This document shows positions 8,103 to 16,554 of a DNA stretch of 64,000 bases, one piece after another. The translations under genes were made by a program, and so were the position numbers. A model generated the notes under the pieces. It made no database searches and was not told the DNA's origin. It saw only the letters and a program-made list of their open reading frames with translations. Numbering within the stretch: the first letter of the stretch is position 1; each line of letters starts with the position of its first letter. Source of the stretch: Streptomyces sp. NBC_01341 (GTDB taxonomy: Bacteria > Actinomycetota > Actinomycetes > Streptomycetales > Streptomycetaceae); NCBI RefSeq assembly GCF_035946055.1, contig NZ_CP108364.1, forward strand, positions 1,364,001 through 1,428,000. The letters run 5' to 3'.

Positions 8103-8132
8103 GCCCCGGGGGCAGGGCGCGGCGCCCGGGGC
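8103..8132. terminator. Hairpin after the GntR regulator gene
   Basis: Arms GCCCCGGG (8103-8110) and CCCGGGGC (8125-8132) lie in the 188-bp gap between the GntR gene and the thiamine-binding-fold gene. It probably separates the two transcripts. Confidence 0.5.
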
Positions 8133-8216
8133 AGTGCCGGCGGCTCACCCGGCCGCGCCTCGCGGCACGGGACTCCGAGGCCCGGCGGCCTGACCGCGGG
8201 CACTCACGCCCGCACC

Positions 8217-9059
8217 TCATGGCGCCGCCTGGATGTCCCCCCGGGTGGACGACGTGATCGGGTCGCCGTGCGCGAAGTCCCCGGGCGGGATCCCCGGGTG
8301 GTGCCCGTCCCTGACCAGTGGGGCGCCGGCGGCCGCCGGGCCGAGGGCGAGCCGGGAGACGATCCGGTAGCGGTCGCCCCGGTAGAGCGAGTGGACGTAC
8401 TCCACGGGCAGTCCGCCGGTGTCCGAGGTCAGGCGCTCGAAGAGCAGCGCCGGCGAGAGCTCGGGGACTTCCAGGAGCTGGGCCTCCGCCCGCGTAACGA
8501 CGGTGGGCTCGATCGCCTGCACCGCCTCCCGGACGTGCACTCCGTGGGTGTGGCGCAGGTGCTCGTAGAGGTCTCCGTCCTCCAGCTCCTGCGCCGACAG
8601 GCCGGGCACCAGCGCGGCCCTGATGTGCAGGTGCTCGATCGCCATCGGGGTGCCGTCGACCAGGCGGAGCCGTGCGACGTAGACGATCTCCTCGGCGGGG
8701 GACATCCGCAGCTTGCGGCCGACCCGGGCGCCGGCCTGGAGGGTGGTGAACTCCAGCAGCCGGCTGGACCACGCCCCGGCCGCCTTGGGCAGGGTCAGGG
8801 CGAGGTCGGCGGAGACCAGTTCCTGGGTGATCTTCTCCGGCGCGACGAACATTCCCCGCCCGTGCTCACGGACCAGCAGCCCGGCCGCCACCAGCTCGTC
8901 GACGGCCGCGCGCACGGTGGGCCGGGACACGCCGAGCAGGGCGCAGAGAGCACGCTCGGACGGGATCGCGTCACCGGGACTGCGGCTCTCGATCAGTTCG
9001 AGGACCGCGTCACGGGTCCGTTCACGCTTGAGCACCGTCCCCGGCACATCGGCTTTCAT
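8217..9059 (-). CDS. GntR-family regulator with UTRA domain, DasR-like
   Basis: Transcription factor of 280 residues. An N-terminal winged helix (SERALCALLGVSRPTVRAAV, about residues 33-52) is followed by a UTRA ligand domain (about 75-245) with LRLVDGTPMAIEHLHIR and YVHSLYRGDRYRIVSRL, both very like DasR. DasR senses glucosamine phosphates and controls chitin/GlcNAc uptake in Streptomyces. This gene is divergent from an ABC importer/GH20 operon, as dasR is from dasABC. The C-terminal 30 residues extend past DasR. I chose the ATG at 9059 over 9113 because GGAAAGG precedes it. Likely ligand: an amino-sugar phosphate or disaccharide. Confidence 0.85.
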   Translation of the reverse strand: MKADVPGTVLKRERTRDAVLELIESRSPGDAIPSERALCALLGVSRPTVRAAVDELVAAGLLVREHGRGMFVAPEKITQELVSADLALTLPKAAGAWSSRLLEFTTLQAGARVGRKLRMSPAEEIVYVARLRLVDGTPMAIEHLHIRAALVPGLSAQELEDGDLYEHLRHTHGVHVREAVQAIEPTVVTRAEAQLLEVPELSPALLFERLTSDTGGLPVEYVHSLYRGDRYRIVSRLALGPAAAGAPLVRDGHHPGIPPGDFAHGDPITSSTRGDIQAAP

Positions 9060-9110
9060 GCAGGACCTTTCCGGCGTTCCGCTCGCTTTACCAGTTCGGC
9101 GCCTTACGGC

Positions 9111-9282
9111 CACTGGTCAGGGAAAGTGTAACCAGCTGCACCCCGAAGACCAGGGGAAGTCGGCAAGGTATCGCGAAAACCCCTTTGTACACAGGGGGTT
9201 GACGGCCCCATTGGTCTATGCCACCTTCATCCACCATCAAGAGGTGAGCTGTCCAGTGGACTTCACTGGTCAGGTGGTCAGG
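9111..9282. promoter_or_regulatory. Divergent control region with dre-like and TGGTCA repeats
   Basis: Between the GntR gene and the ABC operon there is ATTGGTCTATGCCACC (9210-9225), about 12 of 16 matches to the DasR box. There is also a perfect inverted repeat CCAGTG-N5-CACTGG (9253-9269), overlapping two direct copies of TGGTCAGG (9267-9282), and an ACTGGTCAGG half-site at 9112-9121. TTGACG at 9199-9204 could be the -35 box of the ABC operon. The GntR protein probably binds here. Confidence 0.6.
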
Positions 9283-9305
9283 TCCTGCTCCCGTTGAGGT
9301 GAACC

Positions 9306-10571
9306 GTGAAGTACCGCTTGCTTGCCGGCGTGTCCGCGCTCGTGACAGCCGCCGCTCTCAGTGCCTGCAGTTCCGGTGGGGACGGCGCCGACGAGGCCGG
9401 AGGCGTCACCCGGGTCGACGTCTGGCTGATGCGCGACAGCGTGTCGGCCGCGTTCCAGAAGGAGTTCACCGAGGGGTTCGAGGCCGCGCACCCGGACATC
9501 GACGTGCGGATCCAGATCCAGGAGTGGGACGGCATCGGCCAGAAGATCACCGCCGCGCTGGCGAGCAACGACGCCCCGGACGTGATCGAGGCCGGCAACA
9601 CCCAGGTCGCCCAGTTCGCGGAGAGCGGCGGTCTGCTGGACCTCAGCGACAAGAAGGACGAGCTGAACGGCGACAACTGGCTGAAGGGCCTGGCCGAGCC
9701 GGGTGCGTACGACGGCAAGCAGTACGGCATCCCTTACTACGCGGCCAACCGGGTCGTGATCTACCGCAAGGACCTCTTCGAGAAGGCCGGGGTCGACCCG
9801 GCCGCGATCACCACGCGCGAGCAGTGGATCGCGGCCACCACGAAGCTCAACACGGGGGGCACGCAGGGCATCTACCTGCCGGGCCAGCTCTGGTACGCCC
9901 TCGCAGGCTTCATCTGGGACGAGGGCGGCGACTTCGCCACGGAGTCCGGGGGCCGGTGGAAGGGGGCGCTCGACACACCCGAGGCCCAGCGCGGCATGGC
10001 CTTCTACGCGCAGCTCCAGGCGCTCGGCAAGGGACCGAAGGACTCCGACGAGGACGACCCGCCGCAGGCCGAGGTGATGGCGCAGGGCCAGGTCGCCCAG
10101 GTCATCTCCACGCCGGGCGGGGCCAAGGTGGTCGCCGAGAACAATCCCGAACTCAAGGACGAGCTGGGCTTCTTCCCCATCCCAGGGAAGACGGCCGGTA
10201 CTCCGGGGGCGGTGTTCACCGGCGGTTCCGACCTGGTCGTCCCCGCCGCGGCCGGCCACCCGGACGCGGCCCTGACGTTCATCAAGGAGCTGACGGGCGA
10301 CGCCTGGCAGCAGAAGCTCGCCGTGGCCATGAGCTACGTGCCCAACCGGACGACCCTGGCTCCCGCGGTCGCGAAGGACCCCGGCGCGTCGGCGATGGCC
10401 GTCGGCGCGGCAAACGGGCACGCGACGCCGAACACGCCGGGCTGGGCCGCCGTCGAGGCCGAGAACCCGATCAAGGACTACATGACCGCCGTCCTGACCG
10501 GCGGGGACGCGGCCAAGGAGGCGGCGAAGGCCTCCGAGGACATCACCCGCGCCATGAACGCCGGTTCCTGA
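9306..10571 (+). CDS. Sugar ABC transporter substrate-binding lipoprotein (chitobiose/chitooligosaccharide type)
   Basis: Extracytoplasmic solute receptor of 421 residues. The signal peptide ends in the lipobox LSAC with the lipidated cysteine at residue 21. The body resembles family-1 sugar binders and DasA in places: QEWDGIGQKITAAL, PPDVIE-like APDVIEAGNTQ, YGIPYYAANRVVIYRKD and GIYLPGQLWY. It is first of an operon with two permeases and a GH20 enzyme. No ATPase gene follows, as in Streptomyces importers energised by the shared ATPase MsiK. Chitobiose or a related GlcNAc oligomer is the likely substrate, inferred from the GH20 gene and the DasR-like regulator. Confidence 0.85.
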   Translation: MKYRLLAGVSALVTAAALSACSSGGDGADEAGGVTRVDVWLMRDSVSAAFQKEFTEGFEAAHPDIDVRIQIQEWDGIGQKITAALASNDAPDVIEAGNTQVAQFAESGGLLDLSDKKDELNGDNWLKGLAEPGAYDGKQYGIPYYAANRVVIYRKDLFEKAGVDPAAITTREQWIAATTKLNTGGTQGIYLPGQLWYALAGFIWDEGGDFATESGGRWKGALDTPEAQRGMAFYAQLQALGKGPKDSDEDDPPQAEVMAQGQVAQVISTPGGAKVVAENNPELKDELGFFPIPGKTAGTPGAVFTGGSDLVVPAAAGHPDAALTFIKELTGDAWQQKLAVAMSYVPNRTTLAPAVAKDPGASAMAVGAANGHATPNTPGWAAVEAENPIKDYMTAVLTGGDAAKEAAKASEDITRAMNAGS

Positions 10572-10610
10572 TCCCGGCCGATGGCTTCCACCGATGAGAG
10601 GAGGCCGGCC

Positions 10611-11579
10611 GTGCAGGTCGTCCGTGAAAGGACCGCGCCACGTGTGCGGCACCCCGCATCCGCACCGCCGCGGCGACGGCCCGGGCGGCCCCCGCACGGC
10701 TTCTGGCCGTACGCGCTGATCGCACCCGCGATCGGCGGGATGCTCTACCTGCTCGTCTATCCGCTGGTGCGGGCCGTGGTCATCTCCCTGCAGGACTTCA
10801 GGCTCCGCCAGCTGATCAGCGGGGACGCCGAGTTCGTGGGGCTGCGGAACTACCGGACGCTGCTGTCCGATCCGCGCTTCTGGGAGGTGACCGGCCGCAC
10901 CTTCGTCTTCATGACGGTCAACGTCGTACTGATCATGGCCATATCGACTCTGGTCGCCCTCATGACGGAGCGGTTGCGCCGGGCCGGGCGTACCGTCGTG
11001 CTCTGCTCGCTGGTGCTTGCGTGGGCCATGCCGGTGGTCGCGGCGACCACGGTCTTCCAGTGGCTGTTCCACTCGGAGTCCGGCATCGTCAACCAGCTGC
11101 TGACCGCGGCCGGCTTCCACTCGTTCGACCGCTACCCGTGGTTCGCGAACGGCACGGCGGCCTTCACGATCCTGGTCGCCCTGATCGTCTGGCAGTCGGT
11201 GCCGTTCGCGGCGGTGACGCTCTACTCGGCCCTGACCACCGTGCCCGCCGAGCTGTACGAGTCGGCCCGGCTGGACGGCGCGTCGGGTTCCCGGATCTTC
11301 CGCTCGATCACCTTCCCGATGCTGCGGCCGATCTTCATGCTGGTCCTGTCGCTGGAGGTGATCTGGACCTTCAAGGCGTTCGTCCAGATCTGGGTGATGA
11401 CCCGCGGCGGTCCGGGCGACGCCACGACGATCCTGCCCGTGTACGCGGTGCAGACGGCGCTCTCCAGCCAGCGCTACGACCTGGGGTCCGCCGCGTCGAT
11501 GATCACCGTCGTCCTGATGTCCGGGGTGCTGGTCGCCTACTTCCGCCAGATGTTCCGCCAGGAGGACGACCCGCGATGA
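10611..11579 (+). CDS. ABC sugar permease, MalF/DasB type
   Basis: Inner-membrane permease of about 322 residues with six predicted helices. The EAA-type loop ELYESARLDGASGSRIFRSI is where the ATPase docks. A basic, proline-rich cytosolic tail precedes helix 1 (FWPYALIAPAIGGMLYLLVY). I chose GTG at 10611 because GAGAGGAGG lies about seven bases upstream. An in-frame ATG at 10581 has no such site. Its stop overlaps the start of the next permease. With the lipoprotein and the second permease it forms the membrane half of the importer. Confidence 0.88.
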   Translation: MQVVRERTAPRVRHPASAPPRRRPGRPPHGFWPYALIAPAIGGMLYLLVYPLVRAVVISLQDFRLRQLISGDAEFVGLRNYRTLLSDPRFWEVTGRTFVFMTVNVVLIMAISTLVALMTERLRRAGRTVVLCSLVLAWAMPVVAATTVFQWLFHSESGIVNQLLTAAGFHSFDRYPWFANGTAAFTILVALIVWQSVPFAAVTLYSALTTVPAELYESARLDGASGSRIFRSITFPMLRPIFMLVLSLEVIWTFKAFVQIWVMTRGGPGDATTILPVYAVQTALSSQRYDLGSAASMITVVLMSGVLVAYFRQMFRQEDDPR

Positions 11580-12415
11580 CCCTGCTCAGCCCCCGCGTCC
11601 GGCGGATCCCGCTGAACGCCGCCGCCGTCGTGACCGTCGCGGTCTGTCTGTTCCCCGTGTACTGGATGGTGTCGACGGCCTTCAAGCCGTCCAAGGACAT
11701 CCGGTCCGCGGAGCCCCGGCTCGTGCCCTACACCTGGACGCTGGACCACTTCCGCCGGGCCGTGCAGGCGGACGGCTTCGAACTCTTCTGGCGCAACAGC
11801 GTCCTGGTCACCCTGGGCGCCGTGCTGCTCTCGCTCGTCGTCGCGCTCGGGGCGTCGTTCGCCGTCGCACGGCTGCGGTGGAAGGGCCGGCGGCAGTTCA
11901 TGCTGCTGGTCTTCATCGCCCAGATGGCGCCCTGGGAGTCCCTGATCATCCCGATCTACATCATCTCGCGCGACACGGACATGCTCGACCGGCTGCCGAC
12001 GCTCACCCTCGTCTACTTCATGATCACCCTGCCGTTCACGATCGTGGTGCTGAGGGGGTTCCTGGCGACCATCCCGCCGGAACTGGAGGAAGCCGCCCAG
12101 GTCGACGGCTGCACCCGGACCGGCGCCTTCGTCAGGGTCGCGCTGCCGCTGCTCGCCCCCGGCCTGATGGCGACCTCGCTCTTCGGATTCATCACCGCCT
12201 GGAACGAGTTCGCGTACGCCAACTTCCTGATCATCAAGCAGCAGGACAACCGCACCCTGCCGGTCTGGCTCTCCTCGTTCCAGAACACCTTCGGCACCGA
12301 CTGGGGCGCCACCATGGCCGCCTCCACTCTGTTCGCCCTGCCCGCGCTCGTCATCTTCCTGCTGCTCCAGCGCCATGTGACCTCCGGCTTCGCCGCCGGC
12401 GCGGTCAAGGGCTGA
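11576..12415 (+). CDS. ABC sugar permease, MalG/DasC type
   Basis: Second membrane subunit, 279 residues with six helices. The EAA loop ELEEAAQVDGCTRTGAFVRV and the C-terminal VTSGFAAGAVKG ending are typical of MalG-like permeases. The ATG at 11576 overlaps the stop of the preceding permease by four bases, so the two are translationally coupled. The frame stays open far upstream of this ATG, but only because it lies antiphase to the first permease gene. Confidence 0.9.
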   Translation: MTLLSPRVRRIPLNAAAVVTVAVCLFPVYWMVSTAFKPSKDIRSAEPRLVPYTWTLDHFRRAVQADGFELFWRNSVLVTLGAVLLSLVVALGASFAVARLRWKGRRQFMLLVFIAQMAPWESLIIPIYIISRDTDMLDRLPTLTLVYFMITLPFTIVVLRGFLATIPPELEEAAQVDGCTRTGAFVRVALPLLAPGLMATSLFGFITAWNEFAYANFLIIKQQDNRTLPVWLSSFQNTFGTDWGATMAASTLFALPALVIFLLLQRHVTSGFAAGAVKG

Positions 12416-12482
12416 GCCCCGCCGGGCCTCCCCCGCGAACCCGCACACGCGAACCGCCCGACCCCCGAACCCGGAGGCCCCC

Positions 12483-14045
12483 GTGCCCGCACCACGCCCC
12501 GAGCCCTCACTCCTCCCCCGTCCCCACAAGGTCTCGCCACGCCCGGGCCGGTTCGTCCTCGGCCAGGACACCTCCGTACGCGCCCTGCCGGGTGCGGAGG
12601 GAGCGGCGGACCTGCTGCGCGCGCTCGTCGGCCCCACCACCGGGCTGCCGTTGCCGCCGTCGGCGGAGGGCCGCGTCGTCCTGGCCCTCGACCCGGACCT
12701 CGGCGGGCTCGGCGACGAGGGGTACGGCCTGACCGTCGGACCGCAGGCCCTGCTGCTGCGCGCCGCCCGGCCCGCGGGTCTGCTCCGTGGTGTCCAGACG
12801 ATCCGTCAGCTTCTGCCCCCCGAGGCGTTGTCGGGCGGTGTGCACCGCCCGGCCTGGGAGCTGCCGTGCGTGGAGATCAGCGACGTACCCCGGTACGCCT
12901 GGCGCGGTGCGATGCTCGACGTCGCCCGGCACTTCCAGCCGGTCTCCTATCTGCACCGGTACGTCGACCTGATGGCACTGCACAAGCTGAACGTCCTCCA
13001 TCTGCACCTCACGGACGACCAGGGCTGGCGGATGCCGGTCGACGCCTTCCCCCGGCTCACCTCGGTGGGCGGGCTGCGCGCCGAGTCCCTGTCCGACGGG
13101 GTGCCGCACGGGGGTTCCTACACCAAGGCCGAGCTCCGCGGCCTGGTCCGCCACGCGGCGGAGCGCGGGGTGACCGTCGTGCCGGAGATCGAGATGCCCG
13201 GTCATGTGCGCGCGGCGCTGGCTGCCTACCCTTCGCTGGGCAACCACCCGGAGCGCCCGCTCGACGTCTGGACCAGGTGGGGCGTCTGCGACACGGTGCT
13301 CGGGGTGCACGAGGGGGTCTTCGACTTCTGCCGGGCCGTGCTGGAGGAGGTCATGGGCGTCTTCCCCTCCCCCTACATCCACATAGGCGGCGAGGAGTGC
13401 CCCACGACCGAGTGGGAGAACAGCCCGGCGGCCCGGGAACGTGCCGCGGCCGAGGGGCTCGACGGCCCCGGTGAGCTGCACGGCTGGTTCATGGGCCGCG
13501 TCGGCTCGTTCCTGGTGGAGCACGGCCGCCGGCCCACGGGCTGGGCGGAGAGCGGCAGCGAACTGCCGCCCGAGTTCACGGTGATGACGTGGCGCGACCC
13601 GGCCCACGCCCGCACCGCCGCGCGGCGCGGTCACCACGTGGTGACCGCGCACCACCGTGCCACCTACCTCGACTACGCCCAGTCCACGGATCCGGACGAG
13701 CCCCCGGCCCAGCCGGGCGACCCGGTCCCCCTGCACGCGGTCCACGCCAACGAACCCGTGCCGCTGGACTGGGAGGCCGACGAGGCGTCCCGTGTCCTGG
13801 GCACACAGGCGCAGTTGTGGACCGAGTACGTGACGACGCCGGACCGCATCGAGTACCTCACCTACCCCCGGCTGTGCGCACTGGCGGACCGCGCCTGGTC
13901 CGGCGGGAACGGCGACTGGTCCGGTTTCGTCGAGCGCCTGCGCCATCACACCGCCCGGCTGGACGCCCTCGGTGTCCGGTACCGGCCTCTGACCGCGCGG
14001 TCCCTCGCGACCGCGTCAACAGGTACAGCGCGACCCCCTCTTTAG
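12483..14045 (+). CDS. Beta-N-acetylhexosaminidase, GH20
   Basis: Releases GlcNAc from the ends of imported or external chitooligosaccharides. It has 520 residues and no signal peptide, so it probably acts inside the cell on what the importer brings in, like DasD. The N-terminal GH20b domain (about 10-120) leads into the barrel with WRGAMLDVARHF and LHLHLTDDQGWR. The catalytic motif reads HIGGEE (residues 300-305), where the family normally has HxGGDE. The acid/base glutamate (Glu305) is kept, but the neighbouring aspartate that polarises the acetamido group is a glutamate. The GTG start follows GGAGG. Confidence 0.92.
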   Translation: MPAPRPEPSLLPRPHKVSPRPGRFVLGQDTSVRALPGAEGAADLLRALVGPTTGLPLPPSAEGRVVLALDPDLGGLGDEGYGLTVGPQALLLRAARPAGLLRGVQTIRQLLPPEALSGGVHRPAWELPCVEISDVPRYAWRGAMLDVARHFQPVSYLHRYVDLMALHKLNVLHLHLTDDQGWRMPVDAFPRLTSVGGLRAESLSDGVPHGGSYTKAELRGLVRHAAERGVTVVPEIEMPGHVRAALAAYPSLGNHPERPLDVWTRWGVCDTVLGVHEGVFDFCRAVLEEVMGVFPSPYIHIGGEECPTTEWENSPAARERAAAEGLDGPGELHGWFMGRVGSFLVEHGRRPTGWAESGSELPPEFTVMTWRDPAHARTAARRGHHVVTAHHRATYLDYAQSTDPDEPPAQPGDPVPLHAVHANEPVPLDWEADEASRVLGTQAQLWTEYVTTPDRIEYLTYPRLCALADRAWSGGNGDWSGFVERLRHHTARLDALGVRYRPLTARSLATASTGTARPPL

Positions 14046-14080
14046 CCCGATCTCCCACCGTTCCGGAGAGGAACATCGCC

Positions 14081-15514
14081 ATGAGTGCTTTCCGCAGAAG
14101 CCGTGTCCGCGCGGCGGCGGCCGCCGCCGTCACCCTGGCCATGGGCTGTACGGCCCTGGCCGCACTGCCCACGACGGCAGGTGCCGCGGCGGCCGCGGCC
14201 GGGCTGGCCGTCCAGTACCGCACGAGCGCGTCCGGGGCCACCGCCGACCAGAGCGAGCCGTGGCTCAAGGTCCGCAACACCGGCAGCACGAGCGTGCCGC
14301 TCGCCGACGTCAAGGTGAGGTACTACTTCAAGGCCGATTCGGCGTCGGCCGCGTACCGTTTCGCCTGCTCGTGGGCGGTCAAGGGCTGCGGGAACATCAC
14401 CGGGACCTTCAAGACCCTGCCGAATCCGACGGCCACCGCGGACCGTTACCTGGAGATCGCCTTCAGCGGCGGTGCGGGCAGCCTCGCCCCGGGGGCGGAC
14501 ACCGGGGACATGCAGCTGCGCTTCTACCGCGCGGACTGGCAGACGCTGCGGCAGAGCGACGACTACTCCTTCGGGGCCGAGCGGGGCACCTACGCCGACT
14601 GGTCCCGGATCACGGCCCAGCTGGGGGGCGTCACGGCCTGGGGTGAGGCCCCGGGAGGCGACGACCCGACGGATCCGACCGATCCCCCCACCGACCCGCC
14701 GGCCGACGGGCCCACGCTCTTCGACGACTTCAACTACTCCGGCCACACGGACCCGAAGATCGCGGCGAACGGCTGGAGCGTCCGCTCGAACTCGGGCGGC
14801 CCCGGTGTGCCGGGTGCCGTGTGGGCGCCCGAGAAGGTCACCTTCGCGAGCCAGAGCGGCAACTCGATCATGAATCTGGAGACGTCGACCGCCGGCACGG
14901 GCGCCTCGACCGTGCAGACGGAGATCCTCACCCGCTCGTCGAAGTTCCGCAACGGCACCTACGCGGCACGTGTGAAGTTCAGCGACGCCCCGAAGTCCGG
15001 TCCGGACGGCGACCACCTCGTGCAGACCTTCTTCACGATCAACGACCTGAAGGCGCCGATGGCCGACGACTACGCCGAGTACGACTTCGAGTACCTGCCG
15101 AACGGCGGCTGGGGCGAGCCGTCCAACATCCTCTACACCACGTCCTGGGAGACCTACCGGCCCGATCCGTGGGAGGCCGTGAACCAGCACAGCGAGGCCC
15201 GCCAGAGCTACGCCGGGTGGCACGACCTGGTGGTGACGATCGACAACAGCGCCATCACGTACTACGTCGACGGACAGCCGTTCGGCACGCACGGGGCGGC
15301 CTACCTCCCGGAGCGGCCCATGTCGATCAACTTCAACCAGTGGCTCATCGATCTGGCGGGCCAGAGCAGCACCGCTCCGCGGGCGTACGACCAGCAGGTG
15401 GACTACGTCCTTCACGTGAAGGACCAGGTCCTCTCCCCCGCGCAGGTGTCGGCTCTGGTGAGCGGCTACCGGGCGGCCGGGACGGCCTTCCGGGACACGG
15501 TACCGGGCGTCTGA
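14081..15514 (+). CDS. Secreted CBM3-GH16 protein
   Basis: Secreted polysaccharide-active protein of 477 residues, with a signal peptide (about 1-36) that has an arginine-rich start. CBM3 spans about 41-190 (PWLKVRNTGSTSVPLADVKV, FSGGAGSLAPGADTG), and cellulose or chitin surfaces are the known CBM3 targets. A DPTDPPTDPP linker follows, then a GH16-like jelly roll (about 212-440) with the catalytic EYDFE motif (Glu333, Asp335, Glu337). GH16 members cut beta-glucans, laminarin or galactans, and the exact target is open. It lies 35 bp after the hexosaminidase and may share its transcript. A terminator follows. Confidence 0.82.
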   Translation: MSAFRRSRVRAAAAAAVTLAMGCTALAALPTTAGAAAAAAGLAVQYRTSASGATADQSEPWLKVRNTGSTSVPLADVKVRYYFKADSASAAYRFACSWAVKGCGNITGTFKTLPNPTATADRYLEIAFSGGAGSLAPGADTGDMQLRFYRADWQTLRQSDDYSFGAERGTYADWSRITAQLGGVTAWGEAPGGDDPTDPTDPPTDPPADGPTLFDDFNYSGHTDPKIAANGWSVRSNSGGPGVPGAVWAPEKVTFASQSGNSIMNLETSTAGTGASTVQTEILTRSSKFRNGTYAARVKFSDAPKSGPDGDHLVQTFFTINDLKAPMADDYAEYDFEYLPNGGWGEPSNILYTTSWETYRPDPWEAVNQHSEARQSYAGWHDLVVTIDNSAITYYVDGQPFGTHGAAYLPERPMSINFNQWLIDLAGQSSTAPRAYDQQVDYVLHVKDQVLSPAQVSALVSGYRAAGTAFRDTVPGV

Positions 15515-15534
15515 CCAGGCAGGTGTGAGCAGGG

Positions 15535-15568
15535 GCGGGGTGGTGGGCCGGGCGGGCCTCCACCCCGC
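15535..15568 (+). terminator. Terminator after the CBM3-GH16 gene
   Basis: Nine-base perfect arms, GCGGGGTGG (15535-15543) and CCACCCCGC (15560-15568), 20 bp past the stop. It closes the importer/hydrolase operon before the glyoxylate genes. Confidence 0.65.
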
Positions 15569-15597
15569 TTCCGTGTGTCCGGAATTCGGGTGGCCTC

Positions 15598-15662
15598 TTG
15601 ACAGCCGCGCCACCCGCCGGGCAATCTTCCGTTAAGCAGAAACGAACTTCCGCGATACGGAA
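15598..15662 (+). promoter_or_regulatory. Promoter with twin operators of the hydroxypyruvate isomerase operon
   Basis: TTGACA (15598-15603), 18 bases, then CAATCT as a -10 box. Two 15-bp palindromes follow: TTCCGTTAAGCAGAA (15627-15641) and TTCCGCGATACGGAA (15648-15662). Their starts are 21 bp apart, two helical turns. The same pair, order and spacing recur upstream of glyoxylate carboligase. Placement at the transcription start suggests repression. TTCC/GGAA palindromes are typical of IclR-family repressors such as AllR, but that identity is inference. Confidence 0.75.
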
Positions 15663-15672
15663 GGAGCGCAGA

Positions 15673-16512
15673 ATGGGTTTCTCGGACCAGCGCTTCGATG
15701 TGAACCTCTCGATCCTCTTCACCGAACTCCCGCTCCTGGAGCGTCCGGCGGCGGCAGCCGCGGCGGGCTTCACCGCGGTCGAGCTCTGGTGGCCCTGGAT
15801 CGAGACCCCCACCCCGGCGCAGGCCGAGCTCGACGCCCTGAAGAAGGCGCTCGACGACGCGGGAACGCAGCTGGTGGGGCTGAACTTCTACGCGGGCCGG
15901 CTGCCCGGCCCCGACCGCGGCGCGGTCTCGGTGCCCGGCGACGAGTCGGACCGCTTCCGCGCCAACATCGAGGTGGCGGCCGGTTTCGCGGCCTCGGTCG
16001 GCTGCAGGGCGCTCAACGCGCTGTACGGCAACCGCGTCGAGGGCGTGGACCCCGCCGCCCAGGACGAACTCGCCCTGGAGAACCTGGTCCTGGCCGCCCG
16101 CGCGGCCGACCGGATCGGGGCGGCCCTCCTGATCGAAACCCTCAACGGCACGGAGTCGCCGCTCTATCCGCTGGTGAGCGCACCGGCCGGCATCGAGGTC
16201 GTCGACCGCGTCAACGAGGCGACGGGCCTGGGCAACGCCACGTTCCTGCTGGACCTGTACCACCTGTCGATGAACGGCGAGGACCTCAGCCAGGTGATCA
16301 AGGCGTACGCCTCGAAGACCGGCCACGTCCAGATCGCCGACAACCCGGGGCGCGGCGCGCCCGGCACCGGCTCGCTCCCGCTGGAGAGGCTCCTCGACGA
16401 GCTGACCGAAGCCGGTTACGACGGCTGGGTCGGCCTGGAGTACAAGCCGGGCGACCGCCAGAGCGCCGAGTCGTTCGCCTGGCTCGCGGCCGCGCACCGG
16501 CCGGCCCGCTGA
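15673..16512 (+). CDS. hyi: Hydroxypyruvate isomerase
   Basis: TIM-barrel isomerase of 279 residues that interconverts hydroxypyruvate and tartronate semialdehyde. It shows FDVNLSILFTELPLLERPAA near the N-terminus, LIETLNG carrying the first metal glutamate, FLLDLYHLSMNG, HVQIADNPGRGAPGTG, and a C-terminal GLEYKPG glutamate. These are the metal-binding positions of the Hyi family. AAGGAG precedes the ATG. It is first of a pair with tartronate semialdehyde reductase, 42 bp apart. Its regulator is predicted to be shared with glyoxylate carboligase, which makes the enzyme's substrate. Confidence 0.93.
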   Translation: MGFSDQRFDVNLSILFTELPLLERPAAAAAAGFTAVELWWPWIETPTPAQAELDALKKALDDAGTQLVGLNFYAGRLPGPDRGAVSVPGDESDRFRANIEVAAGFAASVGCRALNALYGNRVEGVDPAAQDELALENLVLAARAADRIGAALLIETLNGTESPLYPLVSAPAGIEVVDRVNEATGLGNATFLLDLYHLSMNGEDLSQVIKAYASKTGHVQIADNPGRGAPGTGSLPLERLLDELTEAGYDGWVGLEYKPGDRQSAESFAWLAAAHRPAR

Positions 16513-16554
16513 CGGCCCCGCCCCACGTACACACGCTTACCGGAAGGCACCCTC

